This document shows positions 1 through 6,354 of a stretch of DNA of 9,996 nt, one piece after another. Every line of letters starts with the position of its first letter. Position 1 is the stretch's first letter. This DNA comes from an uncultured Emergencia sp. GTDB taxonomy: Bacteria; Bacillota; Clostridia; Peptostreptococcales; Anaerovoracaceae. The DNA lies in the NCBI GenBank assembly GCA_902476665.1, contig CABSEO010000039.1:1-9996 (forward strand), written 5' to 3'. The notes below the pieces were generated by a model, which was not told the origin of the DNA, did no database searches, and saw only the letters and a program-made list of their open reading frames with translations. The position numbers were made by a program, and so were the translations under genes.

Positions 1-716
1 TAATCATCGTAGGCCAGCGTAGAAATCTGCAGCTGAAGCGGTTCTTCACGACGATCCTCATAAGGCTTGCAATGACTGATGATCGTATCGAACAGCGGCG
101 TGATATCAAGTCCTGCATAACCTGCCGGCGTGTGTTTGAGTCTGGTTCCTCCCTGTTCTACAGAAAGTCCCTCTGCTTCTTTCGGATCACGGACAGCAAT
201 ACCCTGCCTTGCAATACCGTAAAGAATCGGAAAATCCAGCTGTTCATCATTTGCATCCAAATCCATGAAAAGCTCGTAGACTTCATCCACCACCTCATCG
301 ATTCTGGCATCTTTCTTATCAATCTTATTTATAAATAAAATCGGATTCAGTCCCTGCTCCAGAGATTTACTCAAAACAAAACGGGTCTGCGGCATAGGTC
401 CTTCACTGGAGTCTACCAGCAAAATCACCGTGTCCACTGTCTTCATAATCCGTTCCACCTCAGAAGAAAAGTCTGCATGGCCGGGAGTATCCACAATATT
501 TATTTTTACATCGCCGTGCATTACGGAGCAGTTCTTGGAATAGATTGTAATACCTCTTTCCCGTTCGATATCATCACTGTCCATCACGCAGTCAGCCACA
601 TCCTCATTAGCCCGGAAAACGCCGCTCTGATTCAGAAAAGCGTCTACCAGCGTGGATTTGCCTGCATCTACGTGGGCGATTACTGCAATGTTAATAATTT
701 TCTGTTGTTCTGTCAT
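1..716 (-). CDS. typA: Translational GTPase TypA/BipA, N-terminal part (cut by window edge)
   Basis: Ribosome-binding GTPase of the EF-G/LepA superfamily, implicated in ribosome assembly and stress or cold adaptation. The 238 visible residues hold the whole G domain: P-loop AHVDAGKST (14-22), switch region ERERGITI (51-58), G3 DTPGH (76-80) and G4 NKID (130-133). The order and the sequence context (QSGVF after the P-loop, VDSSEGPMPQTRFVL) separate TypA from LepA and EF-G. Start ATG is at 716-714, preceded by an AAGAAGGG-type ribosome binding site about 5 nt upstream. The rest (domain II onward and the TypA-specific C-terminus) lies outside the window. The P-loop reads DAGKS where TypA usually has DHGKT; the catalytic-type His of DTPGH (H80) is intact, so the protein should be active. 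No stop is seen in the visible frame. Confidence 0.95.
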   Translation of the reverse strand, partial: MTEQQKIINIAVIAHVDAGKSTLVDAFLNQSGVFRANEDVADCVMDSDDIERERGITIYSKNCSVMHGDVKINIVDTPGHADFSSEVERIMKTVDTVILLVDSSEGPMPQTRFVLSKSLEQGLNPILFINKIDKKDARIDEVVDEVYELFMDLDANDEQLDFPILYGIARQGIAVRDPKEAEGLSVEQGGTRLKHTPAGYAGLDITPLFDTIISHCKPYEDRREEPLQLQISTLAYDD

Positions 717-760
717 CTTTACCCTTCTTCGATATTTCTATAAATTAAAAATATTTATCT

Positions 761-789
761 ATTTTACCACGATCAAACATTATGTTCAA
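761..789 (-). promoter_or_regulatory. Sigma-A type promoter of typA
   Basis: Read on the minus strand, TTGAAC (789-784) and TAAAAT (766-761) are separated by exactly 17 nt. Transcription would start near 754, giving a leader of about 38 nt before the typA ATG at 716. This is the best housekeeping-type promoter in the spacer. Assignment is from consensus match only. Confidence 0.7.
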
Positions 790-849
790 TAGTTTGTACA
801 ATAGGTTTTTTACTTATTTTTTTTTATTCAATTCAGTTATGCGCATCCT

Positions 850-890
850 TTCCGGTTGACTCTCAGACAAATTGTGCAGAGATACCGGAA
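850..890. repeat. 7-bp inverted repeat in the typA/amidase spacer
   Basis: TTCCGGT (850-856) and ACCGGAA (884-890) are perfect inverted copies 27 nt apart. The right arm covers the predicted start point of the upstream minus-strand promoter (893-901), so it could be an operator half-site pair rather than an RNA hairpin. Arms this short can arise by chance. Confidence 0.35.
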
Positions 891-892
891 TT

Positions 893-901
893 ATTATACC
901 A
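893..901 (-). promoter_or_regulatory. Possible second, upstream promoter for typA (extended -10)
   Basis: On the minus strand the sequence TGGTATAAT (901-893) is a perfect -10 hexamer with the TG extension one base upstream. The -35 region is poor (TTAGAT at 17 nt). A start near 886 would give a typA leader of about 170 nt. It lies close to the divergent amidase start, so the two could interfere. Moderate support only. Confidence 0.4.
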
Positions 902-941
902 TATTTTCTGAAAGGATCTAACCCTTGACACAAATCTGATT

Positions 942-970
942 CACCTTTTTCAAAAATCTTACATACTATA
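942..970 (+). promoter_or_regulatory. Sigma-K/sigma-E-like promoter before the amidase gene
   Basis: CACC (942-945), a 16-nt spacer and CATACTATA (962-970) fit the sigma-K pattern known from Bacillus (mACm, 16 nt, CATAnnnTA). CATACTAT also differs by one base from the sigma-E -10 CATACAAT. A start near 977 would leave a leader of about 23 nt. A housekeeping alternative is TATGAT (974-979), but it lacks a good -35. The sigma-K consensus is loose, so this is suggestive only. Confidence 0.4.
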
Positions 971-999
971 ACGTATGATAAATTTTAGGAGGAATTATT

Positions 1000-1548
1000 A
1001 TGCCTGACGTTTTTTTAAGTCCCTCTACACAGGAATATAATCTCTTTGTCAACGGCGGCACAGAAGAATATTACGCTAACCTAATTGCCGATGCCATGGT
1101 CCCTTATCTGAGAGCCAGCGGCATAACCTTTTCCAGAAACAATCCGGGAGGCACTGTCAGCAACTCCATCGCAGACTCCAATGCCGGGAGCTACGATCTG
1201 CATCTGGCTATCCATTCCAATGCAGCACCCCCTAATCTCTCAGGTGCTATCAAGGGACCTGATGTCTATTATTACAGAGATTCTCAGACCGGACGCAGAG
1301 ATGCGGAAATCATCGCCAACAATCTGAAACAGATCTATCCCGATCCCTCTCTCGTCACCGTAGTGCCGACCACCTCTCTGGCAGAGCTGCGCCGTACAAA
1401 GGCACCTGCAGTACTGGTGGAAGTAGCCTACCATGACAACATTGAGGATGCAGAATGGATTAAAAATAACATAGAGTCTATCGGTAAAAATCTGGCATTG
1501 TCTGTCGCCGATATTCTGGGTGTGCCTTTCATTGAGCCGGCAGGCTGA
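1000..1548 (+). CDS. N-acetylmuramoyl-L-alanine amidase (amidase_3 family), single-domain
   Basis: Peptidoglycan hydrolase predicted to cut the bond between N-acetylmuramic acid and L-alanine. The 182 residues are just the catalytic domain. Visible motifs: EEYYAN (22-27) carrying the second family metal ligand, IHSNA (71-75) with zinc-ligand H72, and VEVAYHDN (140-147) with the catalytic Glu E141. The usual DPGHGG near the N-terminus is replaced by LSPSTQEYN (6-14), so the first zinc-ligand His is missing. As I recall, the same SPSTQ start occurs in other clostridial proteins annotated as amidases. There is no signal peptide and no SH3 or LysM wall-binding domain, so release would need cell lysis, another route, or action in the mother cell. 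The start is fixed by AGGAGG (987-992), 7 nt before the ATG. A sporulation-type promoter precedes it. Single-gene unit, divergent from typA. Confidence 0.85.
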   Translation: MPDVFLSPSTQEYNLFVNGGTEEYYANLIADAMVPYLRASGITFSRNNPGGTVSNSIADSNAGSYDLHLAIHSNAAPPNLSGAIKGPDVYYYRDSQTGRRDAEIIANNLKQIYPDPSLVTVVPTTSLAELRRTKAPAVLVEVAYHDNIEDAEWIKNNIESIGKNLALSVADILGVPFIEPAG

Positions 1549-1564
1549 CCGTTTTCAACGGTCA
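1546..1564 (+). terminator. Hairpin at the amidase stop codon (terminator-like, no U tract)
   Basis: TGACCGTT (1546-1553), loop TTC and AACGGTCA (1557-1564) form a perfect 8-bp stem that includes the amidase stop codon. No T run follows, so it is not a canonical intrinsic terminator. It may protect the 3' end or help stop transcription between the convergent genes. Confidence 0.4.
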
Positions 1565-1655
1565 CCTGCACCGCCCTGAATTAAGATAAAACACAACTCT
1601 TCCGATAAAAAAGATAGTTCAGTCCCAATGGATACTGGTCAAATCGGTTCAACTG

Positions 1656-1672
1656 CTTCATTAATCATGAAG
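1656..1672 (-). terminator. Weak hairpin after the methyltransferase gene
   Basis: CTTCAT (1656-1661) and ATGAAG (1667-1672) pair around a 5-nt loop, just beyond the methyltransferase stop on the minus strand. There is no T tract downstream of it. It is the only stem found near that stop, and support as a terminator is weak. Confidence 0.2.
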
Positions 1673-1677
1673 AACAA

Positions 1678-2856
1678 TCAATCGGAAAATAATACCGGTT
1701 CCTGAAGCAGCGGCAACTGTTCAATGGCAGGATGTACATGGTAAAAGTCTCTCAGGTCTTCATACTGTTTTTGCGCCTCGGCAGCCCGAACAGGATCCGG
1801 TTTCTCTGCTTTTACCGCTTTAATCATGATGTTTCTTGCTGTATGTTCCAACGACGTGAACTCGATCATGGCAACATCATACCCGGCCGCCTCAAGTTTC
1901 AGTCCGCGCAGTCCGTCAGTCAGATATTCTGTCAGACGATCTTTCAGAATACCATACTTCAGCATAGGCTGATGAAGTTCATTTTTTATCTGCCCAAAAA
2001 GCTCATGCTGGCAGCAGGGAACGGAAAGAATCACTCTGCTGTTCCAGTTTACAGCATTGATCAGTGCATAGTCTGTAGCCGTATCGCAGGCATGAAGCGT
2101 CACAACCATATCCGCATAATCACTGGTATAATCTGCAATATCGCCCATGAGAAACTGCAGCTGATCATACCCCAGATCCTCTGCCACTTTACTGCAGAAA
2201 CGAATGACATCCTTTTTCAAATCCAGACCTGTAATCTGAACATCTTTTCCTTTCAGCACCTTCAGATAATAATAAAGAGCAAAAGTCAGGTAAGCCTTAC
2301 CACAGCCGAAATCGATGATCCGCAGTCTGCGATCCCGGGGCAGACAGGCAAACACGTCTTCCACAATTTCCAGATATCGGTTGATCTGCCGATATTTACT
2401 ATAGTGTTTCTGTACAACCTTTCCGTTTTCATCCATTACCCCGAGGCGAATCAGAAAATCACAAGGCTCTCCCTCGGGGATCAGCCGTTTCTTTTCTCTG
2501 TTATGAGAAAGACTTGGCATTCCTTTTGTGGCAGGTTTTGTAACAATTCGAGGCCTGTCAGGCTTTGCAGCCAGCACCTGCATATCCTCATAAATCGTAA
2601 ACAGATTAATTTGTTTAAAATTGTCTTTCAAAAGCTGCATAGCCTTTTTTTCGGCTTCATCCGGCAAAAGATTTTCATGAATCACCTGATTTCCAACAGT
2701 ATATTCTGCCTGAAAAACCATATGTTCATTCAGTTTTACAGGCCTGATAGTCACCTTCTGATATGGACAGGATTTTTTTCTTTTGGAACTGAAAATCATG
2801 CGAATCAGCTGTTCTCCCTGGAAAATATCCTTAAAAATCTGTTCTAACTGTGTCAT
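1678..2856 (-). CDS. Class I SAM-dependent methyltransferase, substrate unknown
   Basis: Predicted 392-residue cytoplasmic methyltransferase. The Rossmann-type core starts with motif I IIDFGCGKAYL (180-190), followed by the acidic SAM-ribose motif GLDLK (210-214), MGDI (237-240), a conserved TLHACDTATDYAL (253-265) and SVPCCQHEL (278-286). The last two are typical of a family often named only 'SAM-dependent methyltransferase' (Methyltransf_32-like). The N-terminal 130 residues are a separate family-specific region. I chose the ATG at 2856-2854, although the frame stays open upstream to 2970. An AGGAGA ribosome binding site lies 9 nt before this ATG and a promoter (2890-2918) lies inside the upstream extension, so the extra 38 residues are unlikely to be translated. 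No substrate can be named from the sequence. Confidence 0.85.
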   Translation of the reverse strand: MTQLEQIFKDIFQGEQLIRMIFSSKRKKSCPYQKVTIRPVKLNEHMVFQAEYTVGNQVIHENLLPDEAEKKAMQLLKDNFKQINLFTIYEDMQVLAAKPDRPRIVTKPATKGMPSLSHNREKKRLIPEGEPCDFLIRLGVMDENGKVVQKHYSKYRQINRYLEIVEDVFACLPRDRRLRIIDFGCGKAYLTFALYYYLKVLKGKDVQITGLDLKKDVIRFCSKVAEDLGYDQLQFLMGDIADYTSDYADMVVTLHACDTATDYALINAVNWNSRVILSVPCCQHELFGQIKNELHQPMLKYGILKDRLTEYLTDGLRGLKLEAAGYDVAMIEFTSLEHTARNIMIKAVKAEKPDPVRAAEAQKQYEDLRDFYHVHPAIEQLPLLQEPVLFSD

Positions 2857-2889
2857 TTTAATTGTTCTCCTGTTTGTAAAGATATCCTT

Positions 2890-2918
2890 ATTATATATAG
2901 TTTGCAGATTCAGAACAA
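2890..2918 (-). promoter_or_regulatory. Sigma-A promoter of the methyltransferase gene
   Basis: On the minus strand TTGTTC (2918-2913), a 17-nt spacer and a perfect TATAAT (2895-2890) precede the methyltransferase ATG at 2856. It lies between the recombinase stop and the methyltransferase start, so the methyltransferase can be transcribed independently of the recombinase. Confidence 0.7.
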
Positions 2919-2985
2919 GTCTGATCTGTTTCTCTGTCAGTATGTAGCTTACCGATACTCTCCTGCACAAAACAGTTTCTGAAGA

Positions 2986-3576
2986 TCATTCTCCTCTGCA
3001 CCAGCGTAAAAAGGTATTCTGTGCTATTCCAATTCTTCTTGCAGCCTCCCGGGAAGAAATCGTCTTCTGCTCCCACTGCTTCTGCATCTGATGAAATTCT
3101 TCCGGTACAGCCATTCTGGGTCTTCCAAACTTGACCCCTCTTTTTCTGGCTGCCGCAATGCCTTCTGCCTGTCTCTGCCGGATAAACTCGCGTTCTGTCT
3201 GCGCAACATAAGAAAGCAGCTGCAGCACAATATCAGAAATCAGAATACCTGTCAGATCCCGATCTCTTGCTGTGTTCAGCAGAGGCATGTCCAGTACCAC
3301 GATGGCAGCCTTCTTCTCTTTGGTAATATACCGCCACTGCTCCAGAATTTCATCATAATTGCGTCCCAGTCTGTCAATGCTTTTTATGATAAGCGTATCC
3401 CCTGCCTTCAGTTTTTTCATCAGGTGTTTATACTTGGGTCTCTCAAAATTTTTTCCCGACTGCTTCTCAACCACAAGGCATTCTGCTTTTATTCCATATT
3501 CTTCCATCGCCAGAATCTGTCTGGATTCATTCTGCTCTTTTGTCGACACCCGTACATAACCATATTCTTTGCTCAT
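2986..3576 (-). CDS. Small serine recombinase (resolvase/invertase family)
   Basis: Site-specific DNA recombinase of the Tn3 resolvase/Hin invertase type, 196 residues, the usual size for the small class. The catalytic domain has YVRVST (7-12) with R9 and nucleophile S11, R46 in ERPKY, and D68-R69-R72 in SIDRLGRNY; these line up with the active-site residues of gamma-delta resolvase. The long E helix (about 103-137) leads into the arm region KRGVKFGRPR (145-154), then a C-terminal helix-turn-helix (about 173-192). Start ATG at 3576 has AAAGGAG (3593-3587) 10 nt upstream. No transposase, cargo gene or clear pair of recombination sites flanks it, so it is a solitary gene or a relic of a lost element. 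Every catalytic residue is present, so it could be active. Its target is unknown. Confidence 0.9.
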   Translation of the reverse strand: MSKEYGYVRVSTKEQNESRQILAMEEYGIKAECLVVEKQSGKNFERPKYKHLMKKLKAGDTLIIKSIDRLGRNYDEILEQWRYITKEKKAAIVVLDMPLLNTARDRDLTGILISDIVLQLLSYVAQTEREFIRQRQAEGIAAARKRGVKFGRPRMAVPEEFHQMQKQWEQKTISSREAARRIGIAQNTFLRWCRGE

Positions 3577-3613
3577 AATCTTACACTCCTTTTTCTTATT
3601 GTAATATGTCCTC

Positions 3614-3625
3614 CTGCTGCAGCAG
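3614..3625. repeat. 12-bp perfect palindrome upstream of the recombinase gene
   Basis: CTGCTGCAGCAG is a perfect palindrome 38 nt upstream of the recombinase start, flanked by AT-rich DNA. Its position would suit an operator or a recombinase binding site, but no second copy was seen in the spacer. Confidence 0.35.
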
Positions 3626-3805
3626 TCAGATCAATATAAAATAACAATAAAACAATAAAAACAGAATGCAAGAGTACAATGACAGCCAGGGAATGTTTTT
3701 CAGGTTCAGTACATTGAATCTCGGCTCCCGTCTTTTACAGGAATAAAAGAGTGGCTTCGCCGGTTCAGCTTAAAGTCCGGATTTCTTTGCGATTTCCTGC
3801 ATAAC

Positions 3806-3862
3806 AAAAAACAGGAACTGCAGATTCCGAATCTTGCTACAGCAAATCCCTGTTCCTGTTTT
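3806..3862 (-). terminator. Branched intrinsic terminator of the rmuC-deoB-pdp operon
   Basis: An 11-bp perfect stem (AAAACAGGAAC at 3808-3818 with GTTCCTGTTTT at 3852-3862) lies 15 nt past the pdp stop and ends in six T on the minus strand. The 33-nt interior itself holds two small hairpins, GATT/AATC (3823-3833) and TTGC/GCAA (3834-3845), so the predicted fold is a three-way junction rather than a simple loop. Confidence 0.75.
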
Positions 3863-3877
3863 CTGCTTATGTATCTG

Positions 3878-5185
3878 TTACAGACCCAGTACCTCTTTTA
3901 TCAGCTCAGGTCTTGCTGTTTTTTCCTTTGAAATAACAAATGCTCCCGACGCCTCTTTTACAGCAGCAGCCAGTCTGTTCTTGTCATTTCCGTAAAGTGT
4001 GGCAAGCACTTCTCCACGGCTCACCTTATCGCCAACCTTTTTATGCAGATAAATTCCTGCGGAAAGATCTACACTATCTTCCTTTCTGGCTCTTCCTGCA
4101 CCGGTATGCTGCGAAGCCAGACCGATGAATTTTGCTTCGATAGACTTCACAAAACCGCTTTCTTCAGCAGTCACTGCTTTATGAAAGGAAGCTGCAGGGA
4201 ATAATTCATAGTCTTCTGCCACACGAGCATCTCCGCCCTGCCTTGCGACAAAGCTTTTAAACTTCTCCAGGGCTGCTCCGCTGTGAAGCGCCTGCTGTGC
4301 CATGATATGACCCTCTGCAGGAGTTTTTGTTCTGCCGCCCAGATAGATCATCATTCCGGCAAGTCTCAAGGAAAGTTCTGTGATATCGTCGGGTCCTTTG
4401 CCCTTTAGTGTTTCAATAGCTTCAATCACTTCAAGGCTGTTTCCCACGGCGTTTCCCAAGGGCTGACTCATATCAGTGATGACTGCCACAGTCCTTTTGC
4501 CTGCAGCAACACCGATTTCACACATCAGCTGTCCAAGAATCTCAGCTTCCTCCTGAGTCTCCATGAATGCCCCGCTTCCGCATTTCACATCCAGAACAAT
4601 GGCATCACTGCCTGCGGCCAGTTTCTTACTCATGATACTGGAAGCAATGAGACTCAGATTCTCTACCGTGCCTGTCACGTCACGGAGAGCATAAATCTTT
4701 TTGTCGGCAGGTGTTATATGTCCTGTCTGACCGATGACTGCTATGCCGATTTCATTGACCTGCCGCAGAAAATCTTCCGGTTCCATGGCTGTCAGAAATC
4801 CCGGAATGGATTCCAGCTTATCCACAGTACCGCCTGTAAAACCCAGACCGCGCCCGCTCATTTTGGCAATCGGCACACCACAGGCTGCTGCCAGAGGCGC
4901 TGCTATCAAAGTAGTCTTATCTCCTACTCCGCCGGTGGAGTGCTTATCTACTTTGATGCCTCTGATATCAGACAAATCAATGGTATCCCCGGAATACCGC
5001 ATGGCGTTAGTCAGTTCAAAGGTTTCTTCCTTATCCATTTTCTGAAAGAAAACTGCCATCAGCAGAGCTGCCGCCTGATAATCAGCAATCTCTCCATCGG
5101 TATAGCCTTTAACAAAATATTTAATTTCCGCCTGACTCAGTTTGCCGCCGTCCCTCTTTTTGAGGATGATATCATTCATATTCAT
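3878..5185 (-). CDS. pdp: Pyrimidine-nucleoside phosphorylase
   Basis: Cleaves uridine, thymidine and deoxyuridine with phosphate into the free base and (deoxy)ribose-1-phosphate in nucleoside salvage. The 435 residues match the family length. The phosphate-binding loop KHSTGGVGDK (81-90), the family signature SGRGLGFTGGTVDKLE (110-125), and R168 with S183/K187 in ALRDVTG and SSIMSKK are all present. The C-terminal domain carries YLHKKVGDKVSRGEVL, typical of the PYNP_C hammerhead. The close fit to Bacillus Pdp favours pyrimidine-nucleoside phosphorylase over a strict thymidine phosphorylase (deoA). The start at 5185 gives MNMND, matching the known N-terminus. The ATG overlaps the deoB stop by 4 nt (ATGA), with GAAGGAG about 8 nt upstream inside deoB, so translation is probably coupled. 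Last gene of the operon. Confidence 0.95.
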   Translation of the reverse strand: MNMNDIILKKRDGGKLSQAEIKYFVKGYTDGEIADYQAAALLMAVFFQKMDKEETFELTNAMRYSGDTIDLSDIRGIKVDKHSTGGVGDKTTLIAAPLAAACGVPIAKMSGRGLGFTGGTVDKLESIPGFLTAMEPEDFLRQVNEIGIAVIGQTGHITPADKKIYALRDVTGTVENLSLIASSIMSKKLAAGSDAIVLDVKCGSGAFMETQEEAEILGQLMCEIGVAAGKRTVAVITDMSQPLGNAVGNSLEVIEAIETLKGKGPDDITELSLRLAGMMIYLGGRTKTPAEGHIMAQQALHSGAALEKFKSFVARQGGDARVAEDYELFPAASFHKAVTAEESGFVKSIEAKFIGLASQHTGAGRARKEDSVDLSAGIYLHKKVGDKVSRGEVLATLYGNDKNRLAAAVKEASGAFVISKEKTARPELIKEVLGL

Positions 5186-6354
5186 TTTAGAATCTCCTTC
5201 AGAAAGCTTTCACCGATGTTCGTCGGCTCGGCCCCCAGATACTGTGCAATGGTGGCTCCCACATCTGCAAATGTCTTTCGGGTTTTCAGTTCTTTATCAT
5301 GTTTTATCTTTTCCCCTGTCACAATAAGAGGCACATATTCCCGGGTATGATCCCAGCCCTTGTGTTCAGGATCATTTCCATGATCAGCACAGATAATCAG
5401 AATCTCCTCTTCTTTCATCGCATTCAGAATCTCAGGCAGCCGCATATCAAATTCCATAATGGCTCTGCCGTAACCCACAGGATCTCTCCTGTGACCAAAT
5501 TTGGAGTCAAAATCTACCAGATTAGTAAATATAAGACCTTCAAACTCCTGCTCCATTGCTTCCAGCGTTTTATCCACACCATCCATATTATCCTCTGTGT
5601 GTACAGAAGTAGTGATACCTCTTCCGTTGAAAATGTCGCTGATTTTACCCACTGCATAAACTGTTCTTCCTGCTGTTGTCAGCTTATCCAGCAAGGTCTC
5701 TTCTGGAGGTGATACGGCATAATCTCTGCGATCTGCAGTCCTGATTCGTTTTCCGTCCTTTAGAATATACGGCCTTGCAATCACTCTTCCGCATGCCCAC
5801 GGTCCCTGCAGAAGTTTCCTTGCAATTTCACACATCTCATAAAGCCGTTCCAGAGGAATCACTTCAATATTTGCCGCAATCTGAAATACACTGTCTGCTG
5901 AAGTATATACAATCGGTTTGCCTGTAAGCTCGTGTTCGAATCCCAGTTTTTCAATAATTTCCGTTCCTGAGGCAGGATAATTGCCCAGACATCTTGTGCC
6001 GATGGCTCTTTCAAAAGCCTCCATAAAAGATTCAGGAAATCCATCCGGATAGGTCTTGAACGGAATTTTAGTCTCGATGCCTGCCAGTTCCCAATGGCCT
6101 GTAATGGTATCTTTTCCTTTTGAGAGTTCTGCCATTTTTCCATAGCAGCTCCAAGGCTTCGGATCAGAATAGTCACCGTCCGGTCCGTCAATAATATTGC
6201 CCAGTCCCAGTTTCCTCAGATTGATCAGATTAAATCCCGGGGTCGCACCTGCAGCATGCAGAAAGGTATTGGTACCTCTATCTCCATAGTGTCTGGCATC
6301 GGGCAGTTCTCCTACACCCAGACTGTCAAGCACAATTAAAATAACTCTTTTCAT
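5182..6354 (-). CDS. deoB: Phosphopentomutase
   Basis: Interconverts (deoxy)ribose-1-phosphate and (deoxy)ribose-5-phosphate, the step after the nucleoside phosphorylase encoded next to it. 390 residues, alkaline phosphatase superfamily, Mn-dependent and cytoplasmic. The metal ligands D10 (VLDSLGVGE), D283 and H288 (DFDSKFGH), D324-H325 (CADHGND) and H336 (WDHT) are present, and T85 in DTITGHWE is the phospho-accepting Thr; the spacing agrees with the Bacillus enzyme. The cap domain lies between about 100 and 220. The ATG at 6354 overlaps the metallophosphoesterase stop by 4 nt, with a GAGGAG-rich stretch immediately upstream; its own stop overlaps the pdp start. No deoC aldolase is in the window, so the product's further fate is encoded elsewhere. 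Confidence 0.97.
   Translation of the reverse strand: MKRVILIVLDSLGVGELPDARHYGDRGTNTFLHAAGATPGFNLINLRKLGLGNIIDGPDGDYSDPKPWSCYGKMAELSKGKDTITGHWELAGIETKIPFKTYPDGFPESFMEAFERAIGTRCLGNYPASGTEIIEKLGFEHELTGKPIVYTSADSVFQIAANIEVIPLERLYEMCEIARKLLQGPWACGRVIARPYILKDGKRIRTADRRDYAVSPPEETLLDKLTTAGRTVYAVGKISDIFNGRGITTSVHTEDNMDGVDKTLEAMEQEFEGLIFTNLVDFDSKFGHRRDPVGYGRAIMEFDMRLPEILNAMKEEEILIICADHGNDPEHKGWDHTREYVPLIVTGEKIKHDKELKTRKTFADVGATIAQYLGAEPTNIGESFLKEILK

Larger units (their letters stand above)
717..999. other. Divergent intergenic region typA | amidase
   Basis: This 283-nt AT-rich spacer separates two divergent genes. It contains the typA promoter(s), a 7-bp inverted repeat and the amidase promoter region. 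It also contains a run of nine T (817-825) with no stable hairpin in front of it, and a TTGACA at 925-930 with no matching -10 at normal spacing. No protein-coding frame or recognised riboswitch was found. Confidence 0.6.
3577..3877. other. 301-nt spacer between pdp and the recombinase gene
   Basis: Holds no gene I can support. From the recombinase side it contains the ribosome binding site, a palindrome (3614-3625) and an AT-rich stretch (about 3630-3662) that may carry the recombinase promoter but has no convincing -35/-10 pair. Next comes a denser region (about 3725-3783) with three small stems: TCTTTTA/TAAAAGA (3731-3737, 3744-3750), GGC-TTC-GCC (3753-3761), and a CCGG pair (3760-3763 and 3777-3780). 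The pdp operon terminator (3806-3862) closes it. The stems could mark a structured RNA leader or recombination site DNA; I could not match it to a known RNA family. Confidence 0.5.

Noticed and set aside
810..830. Run of nine T as part of a terminator
   Set aside because: No stable stem precedes it on the plus strand, and no plus-strand gene ends there.
925..930. TTGACA as the -35 of the amidase promoter
   Set aside because: No -10-like hexamer is found 16-18 nt downstream; the AT-rich elements at 964-979 are too far away.
1732..2847. A 371-codon open frame on the plus strand
   Set aside because: It lies antisense to the methyltransferase gene, which has full family motifs, a promoter and a ribosome binding site. 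The antisense product has low-complexity, unfamily-like sequence.
2857..2970. N-terminal extension of the methyltransferase by 38 codons
   Set aside because: The promoter TTGTTC-17-TATAAT (2890-2918) lies within it, and a good ribosome binding site precedes the ATG at 2856.
3573..3734. A 53-codon minus-strand frame with a hydrophobic stretch, ending in an ATGA overlap with the recombinase start
   Set aside because: It has no ATG or GTG. The only internal TTG (3671-3669) lacks a ribosome binding site, and the hydrophobic run comes from AT-rich DNA.
3725..3783. Resemblance of short bits (GCGAAGCC, GGGAGCCG) to c-di-GMP-I or cobalamin riboswitch cores
   Set aside because: The conserved GGGCAAA and receptor elements of the c-di-GMP-I class and the long B12-box pattern are absent, so no riboswitch call is made. 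A covariance-model search would decide it.
4718..5350. A 210-codon plus-strand open frame across the deoB/pdp junction
   Set aside because: It is a shadow of two well-supported minus-strand enzymes, with no recognisable motifs of its own.
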